The notes below the pieces were generated by a model. It ran no database searches. It was not told the origin of the DNA and saw only the letters and a list, made by a program, of their open reading frames with translations. 64,000 nucleotides of DNA from Gigaspora margarita (lineage: Eukaryota; Glomeromycota; Glomeromycetes; Diversisporales; Gigasporaceae). Shown here one piece after another: positions 23,571-34,229 of this stretch (positions are counted from its first letter, which is position 1; each line of letters begins with the position of its first letter). The DNA is taken from contig WTPW01000669.1 of assembly GCA_009809945.1 (NCBI GenBank), positions 2,362 to 66,361 of the forward strand, given 5' to 3'. The translations under genes were made by a program, and so were the position numbers.

Positions 23571-24155
23571 GGCCAGACCAATTTAATTCGGTGGTTTACA
23601 TTACCCCCCCCTCAGAGCTCCCCCCCTGGGTGCTGGTCAAAATCCTGACAAACAGAATCCTGACAGGTCATAATCCCGACAAAAAAATCCNGACAGTAAA
23701 AATCCTGACAAATCCCGACAACAAAAAATTATAAAGTTTATTTAAGTTTGGGTAGGGTTAGGCAAGTGCATAGGTTAGGGTTAGGGTGTGCGCCTAGGTT
23801 AGGGTTTGGGTTTAGGCGATTATATAGTAAAATTGCTCAACGGACACTTTTTTTAATTGTCAGGATTTGTCGGGATTTTTGATTGTCGGGATTTTTTTGT
23901 CAGGATTATGACCTGTCGGGATTCTGTTTGTCAGGATTCTGACCCAAACCCCCCCTCCCTCATAGTAAAAAAAATTTTGACAGATATACATAGTACTACG
24001 GAATATTTCGGAAAATTTTTATATAGTCCCGGAACAAATCGGGAAAATTTTTTTTTGAAAATTTTTTTTTTAAAATTTTACTATATGGACCACCCCTCCC
24101 CCCCTCTTTTGTGAGCAGGATGTAATGTAAACCACCGAATTAAATTGGTCTGGCC
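23571..24155. mobile_element. Harbinger-like MITE, 585 bp, TSD TAA
   Basis: GGCCAGACCAATTTAATTCG and its perfect inverse form 35-bp-class termini, flanked by TAA on both sides (23568-23570, 24156-24158). C/G homopolymer tracts lie inside the ends. A second palindromic element (23635-23945) is nested within. Confidence 0.85.
23635..23945. repeat. Nested palindrome of AATCCTGACA words with telomere-like centre
   Basis: At least six AATCCTGACA/AATCCCGACA words on the left are mirrored as TGTCAGGATT/TGTCGGGATT on the right. The loop (23755-23815) has GGGTTAGGC, GGTTAGGGTTAGGG and GGTTAGGGTTTGGG, close to the TTAGGG telomere repeat. It appears subterminal-word-rich like the hAT-like elements, but no separate TSD is visible. 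Confidence 0.75.
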
Positions 24156-24158
24156 TAA

Positions 24159-24540
24159 ACAGATTGTTATTAAGGATTGAAATTATTTAACCGCACAAAA
24201 TTTGCTTCATAGTTTAAGTTGAATGGTATTAAAGCCAAATGTTAGACCACATTAAACAATTAATTGTTAAAAAATATATATATTTTTATGCGACTTTAAT
24301 TCCCACATGTAAAAAAAAAAGTAACAATTAAAAGGTAATTCCTATTTGAACACTACGCATTTGTACACGGATATATAGAATGCCAAATATTGGTATAACT
24401 AACCCACCTCTATTCCAGACTCACTCTTACCTTAATTTTAAGAGCACTTAATTTTTGAATTTCTTGATTTGCTTGTTGCACAGATTTCAAATTAATACAC
24501 GTGTATGTATACATTATTGGGCAAAAATTGTTGAATAACG
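24159..24540. other. AT-rich spacer, nothing recognised
   Basis: No gene, RNA or repeat boundary could be supported. Minus-strand frames here overlap the 24587-24764 repeat. Confidence 0.4.
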
Positions 24541-24586
24541 GTATTTTGGGACGGTAGTAGCTCACCCAATCATATTTTGAGATCAG

Positions 24587-24764
24587 GTGTAACGTGAAAA
24601 TCAAAACAATCAAAACAAACTAATAAAGCGAAAGAATTATATTAAATCGTGTAGTTAGGGTTTTTTGTTAATGCGCAGAAGACGATTTCATAGACAAACT
24701 TTAGAGTTATTAGTGATTTTTGATGGAAAATTATAAAAAGCGCGATTTTTACGTTACACCAGCA
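24587..24764. mobile_element. MITE-like element with GGTGTAACGT ends
   Basis: AGGTGTAACGTGAAAAT at the left faces ATTTTTACGTTACACC at the right. A GTTAGGGTTTTTTG lies in the middle. Outside the ends, CACCCAATCA and TGATTGG are also inverted, and AGCATAGCGGGCTTTC at the right edge resembles the 38659-39410 MITE terminus. TSD unresolved. Confidence 0.5.
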
Positions 24765-25251
24765 TAGCGGGCTTTCATTGTGATTGGTCAATTTTTGTAG
24801 ATCATCTCGTGAGATCGTAAAAATTTTATTGGTTAATCGAAATATCGAAATTTTAAACTAACTAAATCGTCGCGAATAAAGAAACTAATACGCATAAAGA
24901 TAGTAACTAAATTCAATGCTTGTTGAATCTTTACCTTTATCATAAAATCTCGATAACTTAAACCTAAAACTATAATCTTGTTGCGAATAGGGATGGGCAT
25001 GGTCCGGTCATGACCGGTCATAACCGGTCAATGACCGTGACCGATATTAGCCGGTCAGAGCGGTTTGACCGACTGGTCAAGATTATGACCGATGCCAAAT
25101 TCTTAATATTCTGGCTAATAAATGAATAATTATTGCTTAAAATTCATATCAGTGTATCTGTATCATGATAAATAGAAAAATCAAACCGTCTCTCAAAAAT
25201 TTTTCAGATCATGTGACTTTGCATGATTAATGATATGTTTCATTTTTAAAT

Positions 25252-25366
25252 AAAACTTTTTTATGATATAAGTGAACAATAATGATAAATATAACAACAA
25301 TGAGTATATAAAACTTTTTTATGATATAAGTGAACAATAATGATAAATATAACAATAATGAGTATA
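25252..25366. repeat. Tandem duplication, about 57-bp unit twice
   Basis: The unit with TTTTTTATGATATAAGTGAA and CAATAATGATAAATATAACA occurs twice with one or two differences. Confidence 0.85.
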
Positions 25367-25399
25367 TAAATTAATGATCTGAAGATTTTTAGGCGGTGT

Positions 25400-25870
25400 T
25401 TAAACCCTGTTGAGAAATACCTTGTTCATAATTCCAGCCAAATTTGCAGATCATTTGGCCAGAATTATAACAAAACAATTTTAATTCTGGTCAAATGATC
25501 AGCAATTTTGACAGCGATGGGTTTCTTTGGGTAACAGAATATTCGTCTAAAGCGGAGGCAAATCATATTTAATAATTTTTCAATTAACTTTAGGGTTAGG
25601 GTCGTCCTATATTAGGGTTAGATTAAGTCTTAGGTAGATAAATATAAGCAAAATTGCCTTCCCGACATATTTGCCATTTGTATTTTTCAGGTTTTTTGCA
25701 TTTATTTCTTGTTTTGCTTATCCGGTTGATCACATGATTTGCCTCCGCTTTAGACATCCCCCAAATAAATAAATTGTTAATAATTCTGGTCAAATTTGCC
25801 CAGATCTAGAACAAAACAACTTTAAATGTGGTCAAATGATCTGAAAATTTGACCAGAAATATGAACGACG
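25400..25870. repeat. Nested inverted repeats with telomere-like centre
   Basis: Inner arms TCTAAAGCGGAGGCAAATCA (about 25536) and its inverse (about 25735) lie inside outer AATTCTGGTCAAAT/ATTTGACCAGAAT arms. The loop carries TTAGGGTTAGGGTCG (25590) and TTAGGGTTAG (25612). No TSD readable. Confidence 0.6.
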
Positions 25871-26084
25871 GTTTTATTGATCATGTGATGCAAATTGCGT
25901 GTTTTGTTTCTCTTTCGGCAGTCTGTGCAGTGTACCATCCCTACTTGTCACTTATTTAGATATTTGATTGCATAATTGGGTAAATAATTTATCGGCTATA
26001 ACTGGTCATTAGCCGTATGAATAACTGCGGTTAACCGGTCATAAGCGGTTAACCGATCATGACCGACCGATGACTGACTGTGAT

Positions 26085-27172
26085 GCAAATCTTACATTTT
26101 TGATACTCCTGCACTTACTTTTTTGATACTGATCAACATGAAAATCCCAGTAAAAATAAGAATTTTCAAAACTTTGAGCGAAGATATCTTGGCAAACATA
26201 AGACCAAATTTGGTAAACTTTTTTTATTTGAATTCTATGGCTTCATAGAATTCAAATAAAAAAAAATTCATCGAATTTAGTCAAGTGGTTGTCGAGTTAT
26301 CTTCGCTCAAAGTCAGAGAAAATCAAAACGCCCATCAAAATAGAAGCTGCGCCAAATTTTTTATCTAACTTTGAGCGAAGATACCTCGACAACCATCGGA
26401 CCAAATTTGATAAAACTTTTTTATTTGAATTCTATAGCTTCATATAATTCAAATAAAAATTTTTTTATCGAATTTAGTCAAGTGGTTGTCAAGATATCTT
26501 TGCTCAAAGTTAGAAAAAAATCAAAACAACTATCAAAATAGAAGCTGCGCCAAATTTTTTTCTAAATTTGAGCGAAGATGTCTTGACGACCATCTAATCA
26601 AATTCGATAAAACTTTTTTATTTGAATTCTATGGCTTTATAAAATTCATATAAAAAAAGTTTTATCGAATTTGGTTAGACGGTGGTCAAGATATCTTTGC
26701 TCAAATTTAGAAAAAAATTTGGCGCAGCTTCTATTTTGATAGTTTTAACTTTGAGCGAAGTATCTTGACAACCAATTGACTAAATACGATAAAAATTTTT
26801 TTATTTGAATTATATGAAGCTATAGAATTCAAAAAAAAAGTTTTATCAAATTTGGTCAGATGGTTGTCGAGGTATCTTCGCTCAAAGTTAGATAAAAAAT
26901 TTGGCGCAGCTTCTATTTTGATGGGCGTTTTGATTTTCTCTGACTTTGAGCGAAGATAACTCGACAACCACTTGACTAAATTCGATGAATTTTTTTTATT
27001 TGAATTCTATGAAGCCATAGAATTCAAATAAAAAAAGTTTTACCAAATTTGGTCTTACGGTTGCCAAGATATCTTCGCTCAAAGTTTTGAAAATTCTTAT
27101 TTTTACTGGGATTTTCATGTCGATCAGTATCAAAAAAGTAAGTGCAGGAGTATCAAAAACGTAAGATTTGTG
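26085..27172. repeat. Five tandem hairpins forming one 1.1-kb palindrome
   Basis: TTTGAGCGAAGAT starts hairpins at about 26177, 26371, 26569, 26750 and 26945, and each closes with ATCTTCGCTCAAA; the spacing is 181-198 bp. The apex is ATTTGAATTCTAT-GGCTTCATAGAATTCAAAT. The linkers (GCGCCAAATTTTTT, AGCTTCTATTTTGAT) are mirrored too, so the whole block folds on itself around 26628. Outer arms carry TTGATACTCCTGCACTTAC and its inverse. Minus-strand frames here are only hairpin translations. Confidence 0.9.
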
Positions 27173-27804
27173 ACCGTGACCGACCATTGAGAAGGTGTAA
27201 ACTGGTCGTGGTTGGGTCAAACTATACATCTAACTAAACAAACCAACTAAAATACTATCTACTAAGCGCTCAAGACTCTTAAACCTTGAACTGGCAGGCA
27301 GAAAGAGGCGTGGAAGATTTGGTCTGGGTCTCAAGGTTTGGAAAGTCTTGGTAGGACGATATCAACAATAATCTATTAGTCAATCCTAGCTGTGGCTTAT
27401 GGGATATGAATATAGATATCAGCTTGCAATCGGCAAGTTGCTTTCACGGGGTTCACGTGATGATGCGGTATCTGAGTTTTCAGGTTCCAATTATGGTGTC
27501 AATTTGGATATCGGTCCGATATCAGTATCACGAGATCAGATTGTTCGATAAATGAGGCACACAAGTATTGTTTGACTTTGCTAACAATGGGTCAAGGTAA
27601 CAATTAAAGGTTTTTCTATAAAGGTATCACGGTAACTATTCTACGTTAACTCTTCTACTCGAATTTCGAAAGTTACTCCAAAACTGACAACAAGGTTTTT
27701 ATAATAACAACAGGGNTATCNGAAGNGTATTCAGGATAATATGGATGAAACTTAGAAGGGTTACTACTTCTACTATTATGATTTCGAAGTATTAAAACTC
27801 AACT

Positions 27805-27903
27805 GAGTTGTTAACTCGTAGTGAGCTGTACTCTACTGAGTTGTTAACTCGTAGTGAGCTGTACTCTACTGAGTTGTTAACTCGTAGTGAGCTGTACTCT
27901 ACT
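27805..27903. repeat. 33-bp tandem repeat, three units, inside the LTR
   Basis: The unit begins GAGTTGTTAACTCGTAGTGA and repeats at 27805, 27838 and 27871 without change. The other LTR has one unit near 36755-36790. Confidence 0.9.
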
Positions 27904-28006
27904 GAGTTGTTTTATTTCAAGGTGACAGGGACATCGCTTTTATCCTTTTTACATTCATATTCTTTGATACAGGTTTGGTGGCGAAACTAATAGTAGAACT
28001 AACCGA

Positions 28007-28185
28007 TCTGACATATCGTACCGATCTGCCATATCGGACCGATTTGTCATATCAGACCGATCTGTCAGATATGAACGATCTGACATATCGGACCGATCTG
28101 TCATATCAGACCGATCTGTCAGATATGAACGATCTAACATATCGGACCGATCTGTCCTATCGGACCGATCTGACCGATACAGGTA
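28007..28185. repeat. CGATCTGTCATATCGGA minisatellite in the LTR
   Basis: About ten degenerate 17-bp units, some fused to AGATATGAA. The same array with ambiguous bases lies at 36890-37064 in the other LTR. The frames here encode tandem S/D/L/T repeats and are not genes. Confidence 0.85.
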
Positions 28186-28334
28186 CGAACAAAGCCTATT
28201 TAGAGAACAATAATATATGTACGACTAATACTACTACTAAACAAGATATATATATATGTATAACAATAAAAATAAAAAAATAATAAGAAATAATAATAAT
28301 AAAAAGAAAACACCTAAGGCGGGAGCCCTTCACA

Positions 28335-28350
28335 TTTCTCCCACCCTTAT
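28335..28350 (-). promoter_or_regulatory. Candidate polypurine tract
   Basis: In coding orientation AAGGGTGGGAGAAA lies directly before the 3' LTR start TGTGAAGG, where the plus-strand DNA primer is expected. Confidence 0.7.
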
Positions 28351-28525
28351 ACACGAGTACCACGAGTGTACTCTACAACAATAGTGTACAGTATTCCTCA
28401 TCAGTTAGGCGGTGAATTCTTGCGATAGTGGTATAGGTGGTATGGTAGACCTGTTCTACCCCATATCGCTCAAAAATATAGTAGATTCGCAATGCAGCAC
28501 TACTATAATAGCGTGAGACAATACC

Positions 28526-28768
28526 TCAGATGTCGCGGCGTTGGATTCCGTTCATAGTATTGAGGACAGAGCCTAAGTAATAGGCATAAGCAAGGCATTC
28601 GATCCGGTTTCCTCTTCTACGGGCCTGCATTAAATGGTAGTAGGCCGCGGTGATTTTTACCATAGGATTTTGGTTCTCTGAATACGGACATGGAGCTGGA
28701 ATTACATTAATTGGTTCAAGAAGTTGTCGATCGAGTTGGATTCTTTGTACTGTAGTGATATTACCCAT
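28526..28768 (-). CDS. Small 80-codon ORF between pol and 3' LTR
   Basis: Starts with ATG 43 bp after the pol stop (28811-28813) and runs uninterrupted for 80 codons (starts MGNITTVQRIQLDRQ; rich in Arg, Ile, Tyr; a MQARRRGNR basic patch). No family is recognised. Its position fits an extra 3' ORF of the element, but it may be chance. It overlaps no other element gene. Confidence 0.4.
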   Translation of the reverse strand: MGNITTVQRIQLDRQLLEPINVIPAPCPYSENQNPMVKITAAYYHLMQARRRGNRIECLAYAYYLGSVLNTMNGIQRRDI

Positions 28769-28810
28769 TTTTGTTTGGATAAAGTTTTTAAAGATTTGGA
28801 CTTGGGCCTT

Positions 28811-30060
28811 TTATATTTTCCGCTCATGATAGAGTTTCAACAGGCTTTTATTGATGGGCGATGCAAGTACTCTTCCGTCCAGTTCTCGTAATTTATATGC
28901 CCTATTCTTAGGGGTAGCATGGATGTAATATGGCCCCTTCCATTTGGGCATCAATTTATGGCTATGAGTGCCTAATTTCTAGCATCAAGCACGAGAACTT
29001 TTTCACTGATTCCAAAGTCACGAGTGGCTTTGATCTGCCTATTATGCTGCTCTTTTTGTTTTTGTTGTTCCTTACTAATTCAATGTAATGCATTATTTCG
29101 GGCTGTAGGTAGATCATGGTCGATCTCATACAACCTTTGTATAATTGTTCCATTTAATATATCCTCAGATTCACTTGGGTGTAAGGGTAGATGGGCCTGT
29201 CGACCGTATACTAGAAAAAAATGGAGTTTTCTTGGTTGTAGCCTGCTTCGCAGTACGGTAAGCAAATAGAATTGATGGTATTAGCAGGTCCCAGTCCGTC
29301 ACATTGTCGACCAGCTTTGCTATGGAACTGCACAGTGTTTTGTTAAAACGCTCTACAAGCCCGTTGGTTTGTGGATGATAGGGGGTAGAGCAGTGGTGCT
29401 TAGTGCTCATAGCCGCAAGAAGTTCATCTATAATACGGTTATTAAAATGTGATCCTTGATCAGACAATAAAATTTTTGGGCATCTGTGCCGGCATATTAT
29501 GTCTTCGTAGATGAATTTGGCCACTTCCTGTGCATTGGCTCTGGAAATTGCACAAGCTTCTGGCCATTTATTCATATAATCAGTAGCTACTACAATATAT
29601 CTATTGGACCGTGGCGTAATGGGCAAGGGTCCCACGATATCAATTCTGACCTGGTGAAATGGGCTTGCACAGGTATCGGGTGTAAAGGTTCCTTCAACTT
29701 CCTGCGCCCATATCGTTGACATTTCTCACATGTTTCGACATATTTACGAATGTCATAGTACATTTGAGGCCAATAATAATAATCTCTAATTTTATTAAAC
29801 ATAATGTCCTTTCCGAAATGGCCTCCCAACAGGTGATCATGTGCTAAGGCGAGTATCGGTCCTACTTCCGCTTCTGATACAACTTTAAGCCAATTGTTCT
29901 TTTGTCTTTTATTTTCTTTATATAAACCACCATTTTTAGTTCAGAAGAACTTGCTTTGCTTCTCTAGGTTCTTTCGCTGCTGAATATTGAAATACGGTGG
30001 ATATTGACGGCGCTGAAGGTATATTTTTAAAGTGGAATATTGCCGAGGCTCCATTATTTA
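28811..30060 (-). pseudogene. Ty3 integrase and pol C-terminus
   Basis: Plus-strand coordinates, read on minus. In order: GLYKENKRQ linker, the HHCC zinc motif (HDHLLGGHFG then CEKCQRYG), and the catalytic core with Asp in RIDIVGPLP, Asp in LLSDQGSHF and Glu in NGLVERFNKT. The C-terminal KLMPKWKGPYYIHA is the usual Ty3 integrase tail, ending in LLKLYHERKI and a stop. A frameshift near 29690 separates the zinc domain from the core and another break lies near 28980. The active-site triad itself is present. Integrates element cDNA when intact; here defective. Confidence 0.88.
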
Positions 30061-31263
30061 GACTTCCCAAATGAATGCTTTATGTTCGTTTTCTTTGGTT
30101 CGATTTCTTGCCAGGATACCGACAACCTAGACCGGATTGAGTTTTATGTCGGGTTTTAAGTATTAATTTAATTCACCCAACCTTGATTTTAGATTCAGTT
30201 TTGCCGATAGGTCTTTCGATCAGCAATTATGATACACGTGATTTGTAAATAATTCTGATTGCCAATCGGTGCTTGAATTTTGGATTGACCACACGTGGCG
30301 TAGATTATTGAATCAAATCAGGTGATTATTCTTGTTGTGTCTTTCTTTTCCTTATATGGCAGGTAATTGTTCAATACTTAAGGCAAGTGGTGCCAATTTT
30401 TATAAATGATAACTAGTTTATACCCAAGCCTCTTACGCTGGTATTACTTTTCCTTCTAGTTCCTTCCATGGGTCTTATTGGCATTTGAAATATGTTTTCT
30501 TGCCAATCCGTTTCAGCTTGTATAATAGAAAAAATCATGCAGTGATCACACAATAGCCTCCAATAGACTTTTTAGTACTCAATGATTTCCTTCTGTATCT
30601 GTTCCAGCAGAATGAGTCGTACGCGCTTCTTTGTACCAGGACACTGACAACCTGGATTGGATTCGATTTTACTGTCAGATTTCAAGTATTTTTCTTTAAT
30701 TTTCTCTTTTTCGAAACCAATTCCTTCGTTATAGCAAACACCAACTTGAAGCATTCCACGAGCTTCACCTATATCAGCAGATTTTTGAAAATATTCGAAC
30801 GCTTTACGTTCATCCTCTTCAAGTCTATAGCAACATCCATCCTTGTGGATATCTTCTTAATTTCTATTTCTGGCCCTTCTTATGAGCCTGCGACATGTGC
30901 GGTATGTTCTAAAAATTCGATCCAATTCTTGGAGAAATTTTCTTGAAATAATGCTGCAAGCCATATCGGCAGTTCGGGGGTACTATAGGTAGCTTGCCTT
31001 TTACTGACATGTGGGTGAGGTTTACTTTCAGTTAGTCACATTTTCTCTCTAATTGTTCTTAGGTTTTTGTCACTGAGTTCGGTCTGACCTCCTATTGCCA
31101 GATTTACCTTGGTAGGTATCGATTTGGTTTGGCTACTATTTTTCTCTTAATTCTACTTATAGCTTTTCTAATAAATTGTTTGTTTTGGTAGATAATACTT
31201 TCTTTTCAGATAGGGCCCCTCTACTCGCCCTATCCTATCCCAATCATCTATACTCTAATATCG

Positions 31264-31299
<36 letters not shown>

Positions 31300-31626
31300 T
31301 AATTGTCCTTCTTTTATCTGGTTCCTTATTTACTGATATTTCCTCTTTTTTTNNNNNNNNNNNNNNNNNNNNNNNNNNNNNNNNNNNNNNNNNNNNNNNN
31401 NNNNNNNNNNNNNNNNNNNNNNNNNNNNNNNNNNNNNNNNNNNNNNNNNNNNNNNNNNNNNNNNNNNNNNNNNNNNNNNNNNNNNNNNNNNNNNNNNNNN
31501 NNNNNNNNNNNNNNNNNNNNNNNNNNNNNNNNNNNNNNNNNNNNNNNNNNNNNNNNNNNNNNNNNNNNNNNNNNNNNNNNNNTCTACTCGCCCTATCCTA
31601 TCCCAATCATCTATACTCTAATATCG

Positions 31627-31662
<36 letters not shown>

Positions 31663-31738
31663 TAATTGTCCTTCTTTTATCTGGTTCCTTATTTACTGAT
31701 ATTTCCTCTTTTTTTTTCTACATACTATTATAGGTTTC
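30061..31738 (-). other. Non-pol insert between integrase and RNase H, with assembly gap
   Basis: No integrase or RNase H similarity. Besides the Sel1-like piece it has LPIWLAALFQENF-like frames (minus, about 30920-30990) of unknown origin, a T homopolymer of about 32, and a 230-N gap at 31353-31582. The 133 bp before the gap (31220-31352) reappears after it (31583 on) with no visible difference. Confidence 0.55.
30560..30850 (-). pseudogene. Captured Sel1-like repeat gene fragment
   Basis: Read on minus, EDERKAFEYFQKSADIGEAR followed by GMLQVGVCYNEGIGFEKE is a clear Sel1-like repeat unit (YFQKSAD...A...LG.CY..GIG..). No retrotransposon protein has this motif, and Sel1-like repeat proteins are abundant in these fungi. 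The fragment lies between the RNase H and integrase sections, in the same orientation as pol, and degenerates into a GCQCPGTKKR tail. The sequence encoding that tail has a second, diverged copy near 30100-30170. Best explained as host DNA captured by the element or an insertion into it. Confidence 0.6.
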
Positions 31739-32868
31739 CTAATCGGTGTATTCATCGAAGGGTTGTGCCCATTCGTCAGGGTCAATATTCATGTCAGGAC
31801 ACAAATTGGCACTGGTACTGTGATTCCAATCGGCTTGATTCCAGGTGAAGGAAGAATTCTCCCAGGGAGCAGCTTCGTGATCAATTTCTTCCTCAAATTC
31901 CAAACCCGTGATTGAATCTCCCCACTGAGGTAAGTCAATAAGGTAGACTTCATCTATATCCATGGGCTGTGGACTACGGGTAGATGAGTAGGTTGGACTT
32001 TCGTTCGAATGGTAACCTCTTCGTCTTGCCCAAGTTACTTCCTCCCATAATTTATAGGCCAACTGCCATAGTAACTCTTCCTGGAACGGTCTCGTGCTCT
32101 TTGGGAATTGGCAAGTTCCCATTCATATTCTTCGCTTGAGTATCCGGAGTTATCTCCTTCATAATCTTCATAGGAGTATTCAGTATCACTTACTCCGTCA
32201 TCACTTCCTGCTTCCCAATTCATCCATTCAGGCTGTTTGGTCCATCCAGTCCCTTGTATTTCATCATTTTCTGTAAAATATTCTTGGGCAATTGCCTCGA
32301 AGACTTCTACTTCATNCCNGTNATTGGGTTCNTTTTCAGCATTCTCNATANCTGCTGCTTTTTGNTCNAAANTAACTACCTCGTTCTTAACTTCTTTTTG
32401 TGGGAATTCTTCCACCATTCGGGATAAGGCATCTGCATTTCGATAGATTCGTCCTGCCCTATGGAGTATAGTGAAGTCATATGGTTGTAGGCGCAGGATC
32501 CATCTTGCTCTTCGCCCCTTTAGTGCAGAGCGTTGTAACCACTTTAGGGCGGAGTGGTCAGTTACCACAATAAATGGCTTGTAACCTAAGTATTGGTGGA
32601 AATATTCCACAGCCCAAACCACAGCATAGCATTCCAGTTCGGTGGCAGCATAGTTTCTTTTAGAGTGGGTAAGACTTTTACTAGGGTATGCAATCGCATA
32701 CTCCTTCTTATTTTCATCTTTTTGTGCTAATACAGCACCAAGTCCCACTCCAGATGCATCGGTATGGAGATAGAAGGGTTTGTTAAAATCTGGGTACCGC
32801 AGGACCGGAGCAGTTGTTAGTTGGTTTTTAAGGCTGGAAGGCATTTTCTTGCTCAGTGCCCCATTCAA
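31739..32868 (-). pseudogene. Ty3 RNase H with acidic linker
   Basis: Read on minus. RNase H signatures: FYLHTDASGVGLGAVL, ATELECYAVVWAVE, VTDHSALKWL and NADALSRM at the end. An acidic, Tyr/Glu-rich tether (EYSYEDYEGDNSGYSSEEYE region) follows towards the integrase side and is disrupted; ambiguous bases cluster at 32316-32372. Removes the RNA strand during reverse transcription in active elements. Confidence 0.88.
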
Positions 32869-33910
32869 ATTTCACTCCTTTTTCTAATAATCTGTATAGA
32901 GGTTTTGCTATAGTAGCAAAATTCGGAATGAACCGCCGGTAATACGAAGACAGACCGAGGAGAGTCCGTAGCTGCCGTAGGTTAATAGGTATAGGGAAAT
33001 TTTTTACTTTAGAGACCTTTTCTTCATCCGGTCTAATTTCTTCTTTTCCTACTATATGTCCAAGGAAGGCGATACTATTCCGAAATAGTTCACATTTTTT
33101 GGGATTTAACTTCAACCCAGCTGCAGAAATTTTAGCGAGGACAATATCGAGATGAAGTATATGGTCTTGGTAAGTCCTGGAGTAAATAATTATATCATGG
33201 AGATAGACTGCAACATTCTTTCCGATATTCTCATAGAGGATATCATTCATTGTTCTTTGAAAAGTTGCCGGGGCATTACATAGTCCGAAAGGCATCACAT
33301 TAAAGGCATAAGTGCCCTGCCGGGTTACAAAGGCGGTCTTTTTCCGGTCTTCTTTTTTCATCTGTATCTGCCAATATCCACTGGCTAAGTCAAGGGAAGA
33401 AAACCCTCGGCTTTTCTGAAAGTTTCTAATAGGTCATCAATTCGGGGTAGGGGGTAAGTATCCTTTTTTGTTACGGCATTGAGCTTATGATAATCGATGC
33501 ATAACCAGAGTTTCCCATTTTTCTTTGGAACGATTACTACCAGTGAGGTCCATGGACTCTTGATTTTACTAATTAGCCCATTTTTTAACAGGCTTTCTAT
33601 TTCTTTATTTAGAAATTCTTGTTCATCAGGTGCAATTCAGTAGGCCGATTGCTTGATGGGTCTAGCATCCCCGGTATCAATTTCATGCTGTACGTTGTGA
33701 TACTGGCCTAATTGACTTAAACCAGTAGCAAATAATCCCCTGAATTTGTTTAATAGGCATGTTGCTTCTCTTTTTTGTTCCTGGGTGAGGGCTTCTACCT
33801 TTACTAACTGGTTAGTTTTCTCTTCACAGGTAAGTTCGGGCTGGACATTTTCTTCAGGGGTTGGAAGTTCTTCTACGGCAGTTAAATATATCGCCNTGAA
33901 TTTGTTTAAT
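32868..33910 (-). pseudogene. Ty3 reverse transcriptase, catalytic site altered
   Basis: Read on minus. Seen in order: KKNGKLWLCIDYHKLNAVT, TYPLPRIDDLLE, SLDLASGYWQI (reached only after a frameshift near 33400), FVTRQGTYAFNVMPFGLCNA, and the catalytic box VYLHDIIIYS at 33194-33205. The box should be Y-x-D-D, so the first Asp is now His. The connection domain FLGHIVGKEEIRPDEEKV and YYRRFIPNFA follow. The enzyme is certainly defective. Confidence 0.9.
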
Positions 33911-34052
33911 AGGCATGTTGCTTCTCTTTTTTGTTCCTGGGTGAGGGCTTCTACCTTTACTAACTGGTTAGTTTTCTCTTCACAGGTAAGTTCGGGCTGG
34001 ACATTTTCTTCAGGGGTTGGAAGTTCTTCTACGGTGGTTAATTATATTGCCA
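33741..34052. repeat. 156-bp tandem duplication in pol
   Basis: 33741-33896 is repeated at 33897-34052 with a few differences and an ambiguous base at the joint. 156 bp is 52 codons, so the frame is kept. It duplicates the PELTCEEKTNQLVKVEAL linker upstream of RT. Confidence 0.88.
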
Positions 34053-34229
34053 GACTGCAATCTCCATCAAGGGTCGTATGTAATTTTACTGACTTATCAG
34101 TATAATAACTTTCGACCTCTTCGATGTCTCTTTCTTCCTCGTAGTTGTTGAAGAAATCTTCATTATCATCAATTTCGCTTTGGGGTGGTTCTAATTTATC
34201 CTCCTTGGATTGGTATACAGGGATTTACA

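Larger units (their letters stand above)
27188..28334 (-). repeat. 3' LTR (left end in window), 1147 bp
   Basis: Reads TGAGAAGGTGTAAAC to GAGCCCTTCACA on plus, that is TGTGAAGGG...CCTTCTCA in coding orientation. Nearly identical to 36137-37219. It has three copies of a 33-bp unit where the other LTR has one, which explains the 64-bp size difference. Confidence 0.92.

Noticed and set aside
23755..23815. Chromosome end
   Set aside because: The TTAGGG-like stretch is short, degenerate, internal to a palindrome and flanked by ordinary sequence.
24990..25090. CRISPR-like array of GACCGGTCA words
   Set aside because: Units are palindromic, unevenly spaced and lack unique spacers; they are subterminal repeats of a eukaryotic transposon.
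26731..27229. Two minus-strand ORFs of 77-78 codons
   Set aside because: They read through hairpins of the 190-bp array and are not conserved between units.
27955..28283. Tandem-repeat protein (TDLSYRTDL / DRSDM type)
   Set aside because: Lies in the LTR minisatellite; open on both strands simply because the 17-bp unit lacks stops.
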